Source: Imbricaverruca yamaguchii (Eukaryota > Arthropoda > Thecostraca > Neoverrucidae). Taken from it: a DNA stretch of 64,000 nucleotides. Position numbers and translations under genes: made by a program. Below, in pieces: positions 9,301-18,713 of the stretch. Where the stretch lies: NCBI GenBank assembly GCA_034440575.1, contig JAOTOL010001468.1, positions 702,501 through 766,500 of the forward strand, written 5' to 3'. Every line of letters starts with the position of its first letter. Within the stretch, counting starts at the first letter, position 1. The notes under the pieces were generated by a model. The model ran no database searches. It worked only from the letters and a program-made list of their open reading frames with translations, and had not been told where the DNA came from.

Positions 9301-11104
9301 CCAAGCAGTAAACAAGTCTGAATGTGATAGGGTTATATATTCATGGAAAATTTGCATCATCAGCAAAATGATGGAACTACAATAATTGGTTGCATATGAG
9401 CCATAATGATTATGCTTCTATATGTGATAATAAAACATGTTTACACATCCATTTGTTTTTGTGAGTTCCTGAAAAGCCTGTGATAACTTTGTTTATATAT
9501 TCAAATAGTGTTCTGTGATACACCTATGTACAGTGGTGAGAAGGTGATAAGTATTCCCTGGTCAGCTCTACATCACATTTTAACATTTATTGTCTAGCTT
9601 AACCAACATTTTACTCTTTCATTATAACATAGGTAAACTGTGCATGTATATACTACTACTGTAATTATTTCTGAAGTGGAACATGGTTCTATAATTAAAT
9701 GGTTTGACATGTTACCAGTCTTGCACTAAATCTTATAATTAAACAATTAATCAATAAAATAATCATGAGAACAAAATTATTTAATTAATTTTAACATAAT
9801 GGTTGCATATTGTTTGTATGATGATAGGAGAAATTGTCAATTTACTTAAAAGTAAAATTGGGTTCTGAATTTATAATTTAAACAGAATTAGTCTATTATC
9901 AGTATCAGCAGAATGAAGTGGTGACCACACCTTTGGAGTATCAGAAATTTCACCATCATTGTGCTACCCCTAAATGTTGTTCAATTGTTCTTATATTTCA
10001 TCTGAATTTGTACTTCATATATAGGAACAAACTGAGAGGGTAGGATCACATTTAAAAAGTTAAAAAATAAGCTCCTCCTTAATATTCATCCATGTAATAT
10101 ATTCCCATGAAACCAATGTAAACATACTTCTGCTGCATTTTCAACTGCATGGTGCACATTCATTCATCCAAACATTGAAATATGTATTCAAATTAACACA
10201 AACATGTCATAAAGTCATTGTGTTCAGACTAAAAGAGCTATAGGTGCCAATCTGGGTTAAGCCAAAAGAGGGAAGATGCTATAAGCCTGGAGAAAAAGAT
10301 ACCCAGCTCCTCAACCAATACCACATTATAAATTACAAAGAAACTATCCACCAACATCCTACACATGTACCAATACTTATCTAGCTCTATATACTTGATC
10401 CTTCATGACACACAAGAGGATTGAGTGCCCCATCCACAATTTTTAACTCCATCCATCCCTGCTTAAAAAGACCTGCAAAGAATATACATGCTAGCAGAGA
10501 TCTCCACAAATCCACCAACAATCATAACTTAAAAGCAAAATTATCTGGCCTAAAGAATGAATCCATCATATTTTTTTTTTATACATTCAATTATCCACTC
10601 TTCCAATGTCTGCACAAAACTGGTTAGTTATTAGGGCTTCAGGGTACATTGAATACATTGGTCATGTAGGGCCCAATCAGCAGGCATCCTATTCCATTAA
10701 TCAACCACCTTTTACTGAAAACATGCTGATTAATCATCATATGCCTTGGCTTGTTCAATGAATAAAAATTCAGGAAGTCAAAGCTATCTCAATGTCCCTG
10801 GGAGATGAAAACAACTTCCTGATAGGTGTTGCTTTCCAACTAAATATATACATTCCAGGACACTGGTTCCCAATCAACTGACAGCTAGGCCAGTAGGTAA
10901 TTATCAGGTCAACTCACCATTTTCAAACCATAGTGCAGCCAGGACTGCACAGAACTTAATGGACTCTGTGAGAAAGACAGCAGTACTGGCGAAGTATGGC
11001 GGGCCAAGCGAGTTGGCACGGGAGTACCTCATCACCAACACCAAGGCAGTTGTTTGAATGGTGATTACTAGCAGCACTATCCACTTGATGGATATTGCAG
11101 TCAT
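168..11104 (-). CDS. SLC35A3: SLC35A3-type nucleotide-sugar (probably UDP-GlcNAc) transporter, six coding exons
   Basis: A Golgi antiporter of the SLC35A family, expected to import UDP-N-acetylglucosamine into the Golgi lumen in exchange for UMP and so supply N-glycan branching and other glycosylation. I assemble the coding sequence as 11104-10918, 6700-6546, 5569-5447, 3643-3469, 2252-2134 and 392-168. The lengths of 187, 155, 123, 175, 119 and 225 bases sum to 984 bases, or 327 residues plus a stop, which is the normal family length. Intron phases agree at every junction (1, 0, 0, 1, 0). Family hallmarks occur in order: [68 protein letters not shown] and [14 protein letters not shown]. The C-terminal LLYGYTP resembles the A3 subfamily more than A1 or A2. 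About ten hydrophobic segments fit a multi-pass protein. Substrate choice is inferred from subfamily resemblance only. Several exon edges are tandemly duplicated, so extended isoforms are possible. Confidence 0.9.
393..1960. other. Intron 5 of the transporter gene, unique part
   Basis: No further coding sequence is recognisable. It begins with a (GGGGTGG)n-like G-rich stretch at 505-560 and holds the long hairpin listed at 1180-1262. Short open frames around 1328-1534 and 1613-1896 have no family resemblance that I can see. Confidence 0.6.
1180..1262. ncRNA. Long near-perfect hairpin, miRNA-precursor-like or palindromic repeat
   Basis: Arms 1198-1219 and 1223-1243 pair over 21 bases with a single bulge and a 3-base loop. 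The stem extends outward through GTTTCAT (1187-1193) with ATGAAAC (1249-1255) and GGTGC (1180-1184) with GCACC (1258-1262). The total length of about 83 bases with small internal loops resembles a precursor hairpin, but the very small loop is more like a palindromic transposon remnant. Function is not shown. Confidence 0.4.
1965..2200 (-). repeat. 78-bp tandem triplication of exon 5 end plus splice donor
   Basis: The donor-containing junction recurs with its ACCTG(G/C) at 1976, 2054 and 2132, exactly 78 bases apart. On the minus strand each copy reads ATCGCTCTSCAG then GTGAGC or GTAAGC, and the 19 bases after the donor end in CTCTGCAG, an acceptor-like sequence. All copies remain open in the exon's frame. 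Confidence 0.9.
2134..2252 (-). CDS. SLC35A3: SLC35A3-like exon 5, with two further tandem donors
   Basis: The acceptor GCCGAGGCAG at 2255-2253 leaves two bases, making GCC (Ala) with the last base of exon 4 where the family usually has Gly. The exon encodes [16 protein letters not shown] and [17 protein letters not shown], matching the family's GFFQGYNRLTW block, and ends in phase 0 at a GTGAGC donor. The last 78 bases including the donor occur three times in tandem. The later copies carry C in place of Y and R, so the first copy is the family-like one. Confidence 0.87.
2338..2940. repeat. 36-bp minisatellite
   Basis: About ten consecutive copies of a 36-base unit containing ACGTCCATGGAGCAGAC and a CCTCCC(A/G)ACAG segment run from 2338 to about 2715. 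Isolated copies follow at 2863-2940. The unit length is a multiple of three, so frames on both strands stay open; these open frames are a by-product and lie in an intron of the transporter gene. Confidence 0.88.
3469..3643 (-). CDS. SLC35A3: SLC35A3-like exon 4
   Basis: The exon starts after CTGTCGCCAG in phase 0 and encodes a short variable luminal loop ([14 protein letters not shown]) followed by [20 protein letters not shown], the family's conserved SSGFAGVYFE helix. It ends VRNVQLG before a GTGAGTGC donor, in phase 1. The intron just upstream of the acceptor is an array of TGACC pentamers instead of a normal pyrimidine tract. A diverged copy of the acceptor and exon start lies about 125 bases further upstream (3720-3800). 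Confidence 0.87.
3640..3805. repeat. AGGTC pentamer arrays with duplicated exon 4 edge
   Basis: Two arrays of (AGGTC)n, at 3651-3695 and 3768-3800, each follow a similar block containing TCGCGGC/TGGCGCGGC and CCACCTG(T/G)CGACAGG. The first block is the real start of exon 4 and its acceptor on the minus strand; the second is a diverged tandem copy with the acceptor-like core retained. On the transcript strand the array reads (TGACC)n, including CTGAC matches to the branch-point consensus. Confidence 0.75.
3810..4965. other. Intron 3, no recognised gene; SINE tail near 4840-4880
   Basis: No coding similarity found. The segment around 4838-4880 (GATGCGCCCCTAAGCCC followed by AATCAATGAATCAATCAG) resembles the tail of SINE-like copies seen at 57515-57560 and 63290-63345. 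A GC-rich stretch at 4550-4740 has open frames on both strands without recognisable domains. Confidence 0.4.
4966..5175 (-). mobile_element. tRNA-derived SINE, full head and (AACC)n tail
   Basis: On the minus strand the element begins with a tRNA-like head at 5175-5100. This has a box A-like GCTCAGTGGTCAAGG, an anticodon-arm-like TCTGGCACGCCAGA and a good box B, GGGTTCGATTCCC. The body carries CGACCAATCGGCGTGAGAGA and the element ends in AACCAATAACCAACCAACC. The body and tail recur at 60250-60340 with a different tRNA-like head. It is inserted in intron 3 of the transporter in the same orientation as the gene. It is unlikely to be a functional tRNA because acceptor-stem pairing is poor. Confidence 0.75.
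5255..5480 (-). repeat. 72-bp tandem triplication of exon 3 end plus splice donor
   Basis: The junction hexamer ACCTGC recurs at 5301, 5373 and 5445, exactly 72 bases apart. Each minus-strand copy encodes GVCLVQ, then carries GTAAAGCTGG. The copies are almost identical except the most distal, which diverges after its donor. The 24-codon unit keeps the exon's reading frame open across all three. Confidence 0.9.
5447..5569 (-). CDS. SLC35A3: SLC35A3-like exon 3, with two further tandem donors
   Basis: The exon is 41 codons long, phase 0 at both ends, and begins after CCGGCAG. It encodes [20 protein letters not shown] and ends VVGVCLVQ before a GTAAAG donor (5446-5441). The final 72 bases around this donor are repeated twice downstream, giving identical donors near 5374-5369 and 5302-5297. 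Each extra copy stays open and would add 24 residues in frame. Family alignment supports the first donor as the constitutive one. Confidence 0.88.
6546..6700 (-). CDS. SLC35A3: SLC35A3-like exon 2, with a GC splice donor
   Basis: The exon follows the acceptor CTCTCTCGGGCAG and supplies the two bases that complete the Gly codon left open by exon 1. It encodes the cytosolic loop and the strongly conserved [16 protein letters not shown] segment, ending PTFQ in phase 0. The donor reads CAG followed by GCAAGT, a GC-AG intron whose remaining positions fit the consensus, as is usual for GC donors. No GT donor that keeps the family alignment lies nearby. Confidence 0.87.
7455..7940 (-). pseudogene. 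Degenerate fragment of a transposon-associated arthropod protein (tentative)
   Basis: Minus-strand frames around 7850-7640 read [20 protein letters not shown] followed by DLKETIKQ. This resembles, from memory, a segment (LPSxRxxLGxxxHHHxxxKxTI) found near the start of large multi-copy proteins in arthropod genomes that are probably mobile-element encoded. Surrounding frames are short and broken. No catalytic motif is visible, so the assignment rests on one short block. Confidence 0.3.
8605..9195. repeat. Diverged tandem duplication, about 355 bp
   Basis: Two copies starting near 8608 and 8966 share ATGAACTTGACCTGACTTGA, GGCGACCTGACATGACTT, a TATAACAATATGCATC-like block, GAGCATCAGC/AAGCGCATCAGC and TTTGTGGTCTGG. 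Both end near GGATTTCGCC. They carry direct AGGTCA-type half-sites on the minus strand. Confidence 0.7.
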
Positions 11105-11106
11105 GC
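10918..11106 (-). CDS. SLC35A3: SLC35A3-like exon 1 (start codon exon)
   Basis: The ATG is at 11104-11102 and lies two bases inside an exon that follows an AG acceptor (ATTAGCAG), so an upstream untranslated exon is likely. The exon encodes the N-terminus and first membrane segments. It holds the conserved [13 protein letters not shown] and a [12 protein letters not shown] segment that matches the family's STAVVxxELLK region. It ends GAAAATG before a GTGAGT donor (10917-10911), leaving one base of a Gly codon (phase 1). An in-frame ATG further upstream would need to read through the acceptor, so I prefer 11104 as the start. Confidence 0.88.
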
Positions 11107-13000
11107 CTGCTAATTTATCTGAACATATGCATAAAACATTCAACTGGTCTTTATATTAACCGAAACAGAGCATGTACTGCCATGTCTTTAGACTCGCAGA
11201 TGTTGCACACTCCAAACTCGGTATTTTGCTTGTGGATTACACTCGGAGTCTCAAAATTCAAAGGAGAGATCATACAGGCAAGCATGTGGGCAAAAACCTG
11301 CATCTACCTTCTTTACTTATGCACAGGGCCGGCTATTCAATTCAGTGTGAATGGAACCCGTGCGGCATATTGTGTGCCCTTATTTGATGCCATATGAAGG
11401 AATATTTGAGCACAAGAAGAAACAAGCTCACATATAGTTATTGAAACATGACTTGTATTGAATATATATGGAATGGTTGGATATTTCAGATTGCACTTTC
11501 CATACTTTTCGTTTCTTTACTTTACTTGTAAGATTGCAACGGGTTTACAACACATAAGCTGGGAAAGACAATGGAGAAGTCATTTATAGAATGGCTGATA
11601 CAAAATGTTGCTTCCTTTACATCAACTGGCAATTACGATTGCAATGCTAGCATTACAAAATTGCTGTTCAAAAAGCACCAGCACTAGTCGCAGTCGACGG
11701 GCTGCTGGACCCGGCGGCGGCCCGGCCGCGTCAGCACGCAGAGTTCGATGCTGAAGCTCTCTGGCCGCCTCCGCGACCAGTCGGGGGAGGCGGCCGGTCG
11801 TCCCCGTCTCGAGGCCCACCGACCGTCCAGCCGACACCGGCCGGCCGCCCGCCCAGCAGATACGTCCCGCTGTTGTTCTACAACTAGAGCCGCAGTGGCG
11901 CCGGCAGCTGCTCGTGTCGCGACTGTGGCGGGCACGCCGCATCGCCGCTGCACCTCCGGTAGAAGAGCATGAAAGGCGTGTCGGTTTTCGCTCCGGCGCC
12001 GCCGCCGCCCCAGGCATCCAGGCGTTTCGGATCCAGCGGTGATGTGGGTGTCGTCGAGGCGACGTCTTCAGTTGCCTTCAAGACAACATTGGCAACGACG
12101 GCTAATCGTGTTGCTGAACGTGACCAGGGTTGCATGCATTGTTTGTATTTCTGGATCCTCAGATGCATAGCCTGCAGCTCAGGTCCAAGGGCATAGAAGA
12201 CCGTTCATGCCGTTGCTCCTTGCCACAGAATAGGTCGAACTGGTGGTAATAGTCGTCACCGTCACACGCCGTCCACAGTTATATCCCAATTTGGCGAACC
12301 TTTCGCAGATGAACTGTTTCAGGCCGTGGTTGCCATAATATCGCACCTAAGCGTTACCCCTATCACTTAGGGCCCTGATCACTCATCACATGAACCACCT
12401 TACCCACCGCCAGCTCCTGAAACACATCAAGCTGCTGGATGGCCAAATTTAGGAGATCCAGAAATTGGGCCAGCTTGAATCTTCGAGATTTATTGCCAGT
12501 TCATGATGTTCACAGGCGCTTACTTCATAAACTAGAGCAACATGGAATTGATGGACAAGATAAGTAAAGTACCGGAACGTCTTGGTGAGGGTACGCTGGA
12601 CTGCTATCTGAGAATATGTCCTCAAGTACATTCACTGCCGTTGTTTATCCGACATGATCTGTTCGTCGATTTGTGTTTGCGTTGTCCCGCACGTCCGTCC
12701 ATCCAGACGAATCCGGATTTACTCGTTCGCAGACCACCGCTAAGTGTTTAAGCTTTTGCTTTTTCTTCAATTGGGCGGCGGAGTCTGTGCATCCTGTGCG
12801 GCGGCTGGCCCAGTCCAGCCTTCATCGGCCTCATCTTTAACGCCTAGATCATCGGCCACGGCCGGGGAAATAGTCGCATAGGCTCTCCAGCCTCAGCACA
12901 CAACTCATCGTCGTCAACGATCATATCAACCAACTCCTGCACCATGATACGGTGTTCACGCGGTATTATGACATAATCTGCAGATGACGGAACAATCACA
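11107..13000. other. Region upstream of the transporter; GC-rich island 11690-12060
   Basis: Most of the surrounding sequence is AT-rich, but 11690-12060 is strongly GC- and CpG-rich with open frames on both strands and no recognisable domain. Its place about 600 bases upstream of the first coding exon, whose start follows an acceptor, fits a promoter or untranslated first exon of the transporter. I see no TATA box. Positions 12100-13000 show nothing I can name. Confidence 0.35.
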
Positions 13001-13274
13001 CCGACAAGTGTCATCACACGGAACACTCACACCGACAGGTGTCATCACATGGAATAATCACACCGACAAGCAGGGATGCGGAGCCGGGAACATTTTGGAC
13101 GGCTTCGGCTCCGACTCCGGCTCCGGGGAAGTATCCCGGCTCCGACTCCGACTCCGGCTCCGAGTAAAATGTCCCGGCGGCTCTGGCTCTGGCTCCGGCT
13201 CCGGGAAAAATGTACCGGCTCCGGCGGCTCCGGCTCCGACTCCGGCTCCGTACATCCCAAACGTGATCGATCCA

Positions 13275-14091
13275 TTAAAACCCGCGCCGTCTTTCCTGTC
13301 AAATCCTCCCACCCGGTCTCGGGGGGGGGGGGGCGGTCGAAGACCCCCTTCTAAAATCCAAACTAAGCATCGCACGAAAATGAAAGAGGTATCATCAGAA
13401 AGCGCTCGACGAGTAGGGTCCGGGTCCACCACACCAAACAAAAATTCCCCCAAAAGTGACGTCACCAGGGGGGCTAGATTTTCATGACTTTTCACGACTT
13501 GCATTGTGTTTTTACTCTGGGGAGTTAATTTTGGGGATATATGAAAAAAAACAAAATTTATTTGGAATGAGAAAAGGATATATCAAATTTCTTTCTTTTT
13601 TATTAAAATTTTTTTTAGTTTTCAAGTTTTCTTTAATTGTCCTTCTCCAATGGGTAGAGCATACAGAGAAATGTTGTTGGAAGTCAACTTGCCCCAATAA
13701 AAAATACTTACTTTAGCCAAAATCCTGTGTTTGAACTCCAATATGGCAAATACGCAAAATTTATATGTAGTCAAAAACGAAAAAAATGACAAATTCAACT
13801 CGTACGTTTTGTTGCATCCGTAAAGATAAGCAAACGCTGAAAGTTTCATTAAAATATCTGTATCCGTTAAAGCGTGACGACTGGTTTGAACTTTTTTAGA
13901 GGTGACCTCACTTGACCTTGACTAACTCGTTGACCCTAGATGACCTGACATAAAAATTTTGAATCAGCATGTCAAATTGATGTGGAAAAAGGTATGCCAA
14001 ATTTGGGCGAGCTGCCGTGCGCCTTTCGTCCGCTATCCGCGAAAAACCTGAGGGGGCGGTTGAAGTCTCCCCCCGAGACGGGACGGGTTAA
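13275..14091 (+). mobile_element. TTAA-flanked MITE, copy 1 (nested in the hAT-like element)
   Basis: Starts at TTAA (13275) with a slightly altered ACCCGCGCCGTC end and finishes GAGACGGGACGGGTTAA (14091), so the ends are inverted with respect to each other. It contains the family's landmarks in order: a G run, CCAAACTAAGCATCGCACG, AGCGCTCGACGAGTAGGG, TGACGTCA (13457), TTGCATCCGTAAAGATAAGC and TGACCTTGA (13913). TTAA targets and CCC termini fit a piggyBac-type non-autonomous element. Confidence 0.8.
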
Positions 14092-14428
14092 GTAAGAGCT
14101 AGGGGGAGTATAAAAAAGTTAGCCGCGACCACTCAGGGGCGCAAATTGCAGAGAATTATAAGCAACTTTCCCATATAAACACTGTATCTATCTTTAAATA
14201 AATACCCGCCCCCACCCAAATCACTTTTCGGTGTTCAGCGCCCCGCGGCTCATACGGGCACCGCGGCGTCAATACGGGCGGTCGGCGGGCCGGCCGCCGG
14301 CTGAAAATCGCCGCCACGGCGACACGGCGCGCTGCTCCGGTGCGGGCGATCGAGCTGTTACACAGATACTGATGGGATACATGGCGATAGCTGGTAACTT
14401 ATAGGTTCGTAAGACGAGCTGAAAGCGG

Positions 14429-16303
14429 GTGACGCATCTCCCATACCCACTCGAGATGCAGACAGTAATCCAACTCCGGCCGAGGGCACCGTGCAGGACG
14501 TGTTTACATTCAAGGGCGTGGCCAGGTACGAGCAGGAAGCAGAGGGACGAGCAGTTCCGATTCAAATCGCTGGACGCTATCGCAGAGCTACTAGTGGAGC
14601 GGGGAGAAATCCCGTCGACGAGCAGCAGCACAGAGCCGACGCCAGCGAAAGATGGCGACTACGGTGATCCTATGGAGCTGGGGCAGATAAAGAGAAGGCT
14701 CATGGAGAGCGATGAGGTGCAGAAGGTCCAGGACCAGATTCCCCCTGAATATCGGCACATCAGAGAGTCTGAGCGAATGGTGAAGGAAAAATTATACCGC
14801 ACAGTCGCTAACCTGTCAGGTCACGGTCTGTCGATCGACGAAGCTTCCAAGGCTGTGGGCGAGGTCGGCAACGGAATGTTTGATAGGAAGTGGAAGCTGG
14901 GTGGTAGCGAGGAATACCAATTTGACAAGGATACGCTACCTTCCAAGCCAAACATCAGGGAGGCGCTCAATTTGCTCGAGACTAAATCGCTGTCTCTGAC
15001 TGCAGATGAGGTCAGTGAAAAGTCAGGTGAAAGAAGAATGATTACACATCCCATAGACTCCACCACCAAGAAAAGGGTGGGCCAGTTTTCTGTCAAGGTA
15101 TTCATGTTGGTCAAGACCTCCCCTTCCCCCTGCCACTGATCAACATCAGTGGAGAGACCACCGAGGATATTGCCCTGCAGGTGGATCTCGGGTTCGATAT
15201 TCTGGTTGCCGTGAAGGGGAAACCGGCGGAGGAAATATACAAGCACGACGACACCCATATCACCGACTCCACGCAGCACAACAAGGGCTTTGACATGGTG
15301 TTGCAGGAGATGTACGGACTGGATGGCCCGGTGGAGCAGCTGTTCTGCGGAACTCAAACCACTCTGGGGTTTAGCACAGCACTGGACAAGATGGCCAGGA
15401 TGGTGGAGACGGCGATGAATATGGAGAATGTATTGGCAGGCTTCATGGTCGGCATGAAAGTAGACAGTAAGAACTGGAGTGTAGCAGGCCAAGCGCTGGA
15501 CATGTGCTCCCGAGTACTCAGACAAGATGTGGAACTACTACAGGCTCTTCAACGACTACCTGAAGAAGCATCACGTTCCAGCGGTCTTGTACAAGGACCA
15601 GCGATTCGGCTGCCTGAGTCGTGCGCCCTCTGTCCTGCTCTCCCCCTACGAGCACCTCACTGACTTCTTACTCAAGAATCGCCAGATTTGCAACCACTTC
15701 GCCTGCCTCGTCAGGGAGCTGCTCAGTCTGCCATATCCGAAGATAGTCCTCGTGGCCTTCAGCGGGCTTGGCATCCACCTAATCGAGCCGTTCTACGCCA
15801 AGACCATTACCAAGGGGGTCACATACTCCGAACTGAAGATGTTCTACCAGAGTCTCCATGGAAGCCTGGCCCAGACCATCACCAGAGACTTCGTCGAGTT
15901 CACCCAGCCTGCGTTCCAGGGCGTCTCCGATGAGCTGTTCGCCCGGGTCAAGGAGACCTACGGACCGTCCGTCCTCAGCTCTGTCAGCCAGGTGGCGGCT
16001 GAGCACACGGAGGAGCTGGTCAGGCTCACCAACTTCAGCACCGTGCTCTCCCGTCAGAGGCGCGACTACGGCCTGGACGAAGAGGCCTAACCAACCCAGA
16101 ACCCCGTGCAGGAGCAAGCCAGCAGCATCGACGACACACCTGTCCACAACATGGGCATGGGGCACCTCTGTGGCACGGTTGACTTCCGTCTGAAGAAGCT
16201 GGGAACGCTGGCAGCAGGTGGCCGGTCCATCATTCTAGACAAGACTAGGAGCCTGAGAGAGGGAAATCCCTGGAACACCATTGTTGTAAATTGTAATGTT
16301 TGA
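14429..16303 (+). pseudogene. Broken copy of an uncharacterised multi-copy metazoan protein gene
   Basis: Coding-like sequence runs through one continuous protein with three lesions. Frame 2 is coding from 14429 to about 15095 (block DPMELGQIKRRLMESDEVQK). Frame 1 takes over from about 15098 to 15503 (GFDILVAVKGKPAEEIY; KGFDMVLQEMYGLDGPVEQL). Frame 2 resumes from about 15503 (MWNYYRLFNDYLKKH; FGCLSRAPSVLLSPYEHL; LACLVRELL-like). A TAA at 16088 interrupts it, yet the same frame continues to 16303 with NMGMGHLCGTVDFRLKKLG. I recall this domain order from unannotated multi-copy proteins of cnidarians, molluscs and other invertebrates; no function is known to me. It has no introns and ends abruptly before where I expect the family's C-terminus. 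It lies wholly inside the hAT-like insertion, so it is either captured host sequence or element cargo. Codons are G/C-ending, unlike the AT-rich flanks. Confidence 0.6.
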
Positions 16304-16631
16304 CGTCATCTCTAATAAGGTGCAACAACCCGTTGATGATGGAAACAATGAACTTAACTAAACTAAACATGGAACTATTGCATTGACTATTGAGGCTAGA
16401 ATATGGTTACTGGTCATTCTACCATTGTTTGACGATATTTTTTACATGTTACTCGTATTTAAACATTTTGGCTTTTAAAAATGCATTTTCATACCATGCC
16501 ATACCATACTAGGTATAATGTGTTCATTTCACGTTTGCTAATTTTGTTGAATGTACACCTCTTTCGGAGTCGGAGCCGCCTTGCTTTTGACGGCTCCGGC
16601 TCCGACTCCGGCTCCAAGTAAAGTGTCCCGG

Positions 16632-16663
<32 letters not shown>

Positions 16664-16805
16664 CATCCCTGCCGACAAGTGTCATCACATGGAACACTCA
16701 CACCGACAGGTGTCATCACATGGAGCAATCACACCGATAGATGCCACCACACGGAACAATCAGATCGACCGGTGTTATCACACGGAACAATCACATCGAC
16801 GGCTG

Positions 16806-17335
16806 ATCGTTGAACGCTGTCATCAGGTTCCGGCGTCAGTCAGTCTCCCCACCCCCACCGCCACCCCGGGCTGACGTGTGTTTCCGGCGCCCACCCCGTC
16901 TCCCCTCAACATTCATCAGCCGTCCCCACCCACGCTCCCAGCGGCCGTCGGCTTCCGCGAAGCACGCTAGCCACCAAAGAGTCAATATTGGTCGGCAGAG
17001 TTCGGATCCAGACTGTACTTCGTGGAGCTCAGGGTTCTCGCTGCAAGTACTGCGTCATGATACAAGATCCTCGGATTAAAAACAAATCACAACGACGTTA
17101 TTACAGGAGAGGCGTTAGAAGGCAGGCAGAAACTAGCGAGAAAAACGTAAGGCTCGGAGAGAATGACATTTTGATAGAAGTGCATGCTGCTCCACTTATT
17201 CCATAATTATGCGGTGCGCTGGTGCCAAGCGACAGCGCACCATTAAATCCGACTGCTCGTGCGAAAGTGTTCCTGAAATACGTGATCGCAGACTCTCCCT
17301 GACGTCACCATCGCAAGTTGAGACGCAACATCATG
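16806..17335. other. No gene recognised
   Basis: A proline-rich, C-rich stretch (16850-16960) gives way to unremarkable sequence. Open frames here are short and show no domain. Confidence 0.5.
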
Positions 17336-18161
17336 CTAACCCGTCTGCTTTTCCGGTCAGATCCTCACACCCCGTCTCGGGAGGGGGAGGGGGCCATGCA
17401 TGTCCCATTTAATCTCCAAACGAAGCGTTGCACTTCAAACGAAAGTGTCATCTGAAAGTGCTCGACGAATAAGGTCCGGAATCACCCCCAAAAGTTTATC
17501 CAAAAATGGCGTCACTGTGTGGATCTATTTGATCACGATTGACATCATGTTTTTGGCCCTGGGGCGTGCATTTTGGGGGATATTTTATAACGGGAATTAC
17601 TTGGAATCACCAGTTTAGCGAAATCCACCACGGCCCTAACATTTTTGCCCACCACAAAATCAACATTTTAAGTCTTGCAAATGTGTGTCTTGAGTATTTG
17701 AGTATTCTTTGATTTTTTGTTTTTCCTATGGGTAGAACGAATAGCGAGCAATCGCTTGAAGCAAACTTGCCATCATAAATATGATTACTTTAGCCAAAAT
17801 CTTCCATCTTAGTCCTAATGGGCAAATACGCAAAACTAATAAGTCATCAAAGAACGACAAAAATCGCAAATTCCTCTGGTACACTTCGTTGCATCATTAA
17901 AGATAAGCAAACACAGAGACTTTCGCAACAATATATTTATCCGTTAAAGCGTGACGACTGGTTGACATTTTGCAGGTGACCTTACTTGACCTTCAATAAC
18001 TCGTTGACCGTAGATAACTTGACCTTAAATTTTTGCACATAACTTGCAAAATGTATGTGGGAAAAGTTGCGCAAAATTTTGACGAGCTGTCGTGCGTCGC
18101 TTTTTTAACTACCCGCGGAAAACCACAAGGAGCGGGAGGAAAAGGCAGCCCCAGAGGTTAA
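17336..18161 (+). mobile_element. TTAA MITE, copy 2 (old)
   Basis: Begins CTAACCCGTCTGC (TTAA mutated) with the shared CGGTCAGATCCTCACACC and CCCGTCTCGGGAGGGG. It carries AAGTGCTCGACGAATAAGG, GTTGCATCATTAAAGATAAG and CTTGACCTTCAATAACTCG, and ends at TTAA (18158-18161). The CRE site has decayed to GGCGTCAC. Divergence from copies 6 and 8 suggests an older insertion. Confidence 0.75.
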
Positions 18162-18700
18162 TATAAGCCGATTTCATAAGACCCTGAGTCCTTTTCCTAG
18201 CTGCCGTGCAAAACTACTGTTTCTGGAATGTAATGCTTGCATGGGCATTGGACACATTCACTGAATAGCTAGTGCCACATTCATGTTCCATGGTCAATTC
18301 TGAAAAGTTCGACGTATATATAATAATAAAGTACGCTAAAAAGCAACTGAACCACTTCTGTCGCGCTAGCTTTGTGCCCACTCTGTCCACTGTAACATGC
18401 TGCTCTTCGCCATCAGCACGCGCCACCCTGCCATATGATCGAAGCGTGTGCACAGCCTTGCCCGCACTAGCCGGCACAGGATCGGCCGGCTCGACTCGCG
18501 AGATGCTGTACAACGTGTTCGCACAGCCATAACGACGAAGAGGCACTGGATTAGGATTGCCATTTTGATCTGTAGTTCATCGGTGAGAATCAAAATCGGA
18601 ATATATCCTAACTCCCAAACATATTTTGTTGTTCGGTTATTTTTACGCTTTCAAAGAAGTGTGATACAAGTAACGTTTTCCGATATATAATGTCATCCTG
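18162..18700. other. No gene recognised
   Basis: Short open frames on both strands around 18214-18600 lack recognisable motifs. Confidence 0.45.
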
Positions 18701-18713
18701 TGCAGCTCCTGAG

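Larger units (their letters stand above)
6701..10917. other. Intron 1 of the transporter gene (4.2 kb)
   Basis: AT-rich sequence without family exons. It contains a degenerate transposon-protein fragment (about 7455-7940) and a duplicated segment of about 355 bases (8605-9195). From 9200 to 10900 I see only AT-rich unique sequence. Confidence 0.7.
13071..16671. mobile_element. hAT-like DNA transposon insertion, 3601 bp, non-autonomous
   Basis: Termini are perfect 17-base inverted repeats, CAGGGATGCGGAGCCGG, at 13071-13087 and 16655-16671. An exact 8-base target duplication CCGACAAG flanks it (13063-13070 and 16672-16679), and removing the insert restores the periodic 31-bp minisatellite. An 8-base duplication and CAGGG termini are characteristic of the hAT superfamily. 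The subterminal regions are dense in GGCTCC hexamers (13085-13250; 16585-16660), which is reminiscent of hAT subterminal repeats. No hAT transposase motif is seen. Inside are a nested MITE (13275-14091) and a broken protein gene (about 14429-16303), so this copy probably moved with transposase supplied elsewhere. Confidence 0.85.
12985..16805. repeat. 31-bp minisatellite interrupted by a transposon
   Basis: Copies of a 31-base unit with core GTGTCATCACAYGGAACA and CTCACACCGACA lie at 12985-13070 and resume at 16672-16800. They are in register on both sides of the inserted element, so one continuous array was split by the insertion. The right part contains more diverged copies (for example TGCCACCACACGGAACAATC). 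Confidence 0.85.

Noticed and set aside
11622..12017. Arg/Ala-rich frames in the GC-rich island upstream of the transporter
   Set aside because: Both strands are open because of base composition; a promoter or untranslated exon explains the island better than a second gene.
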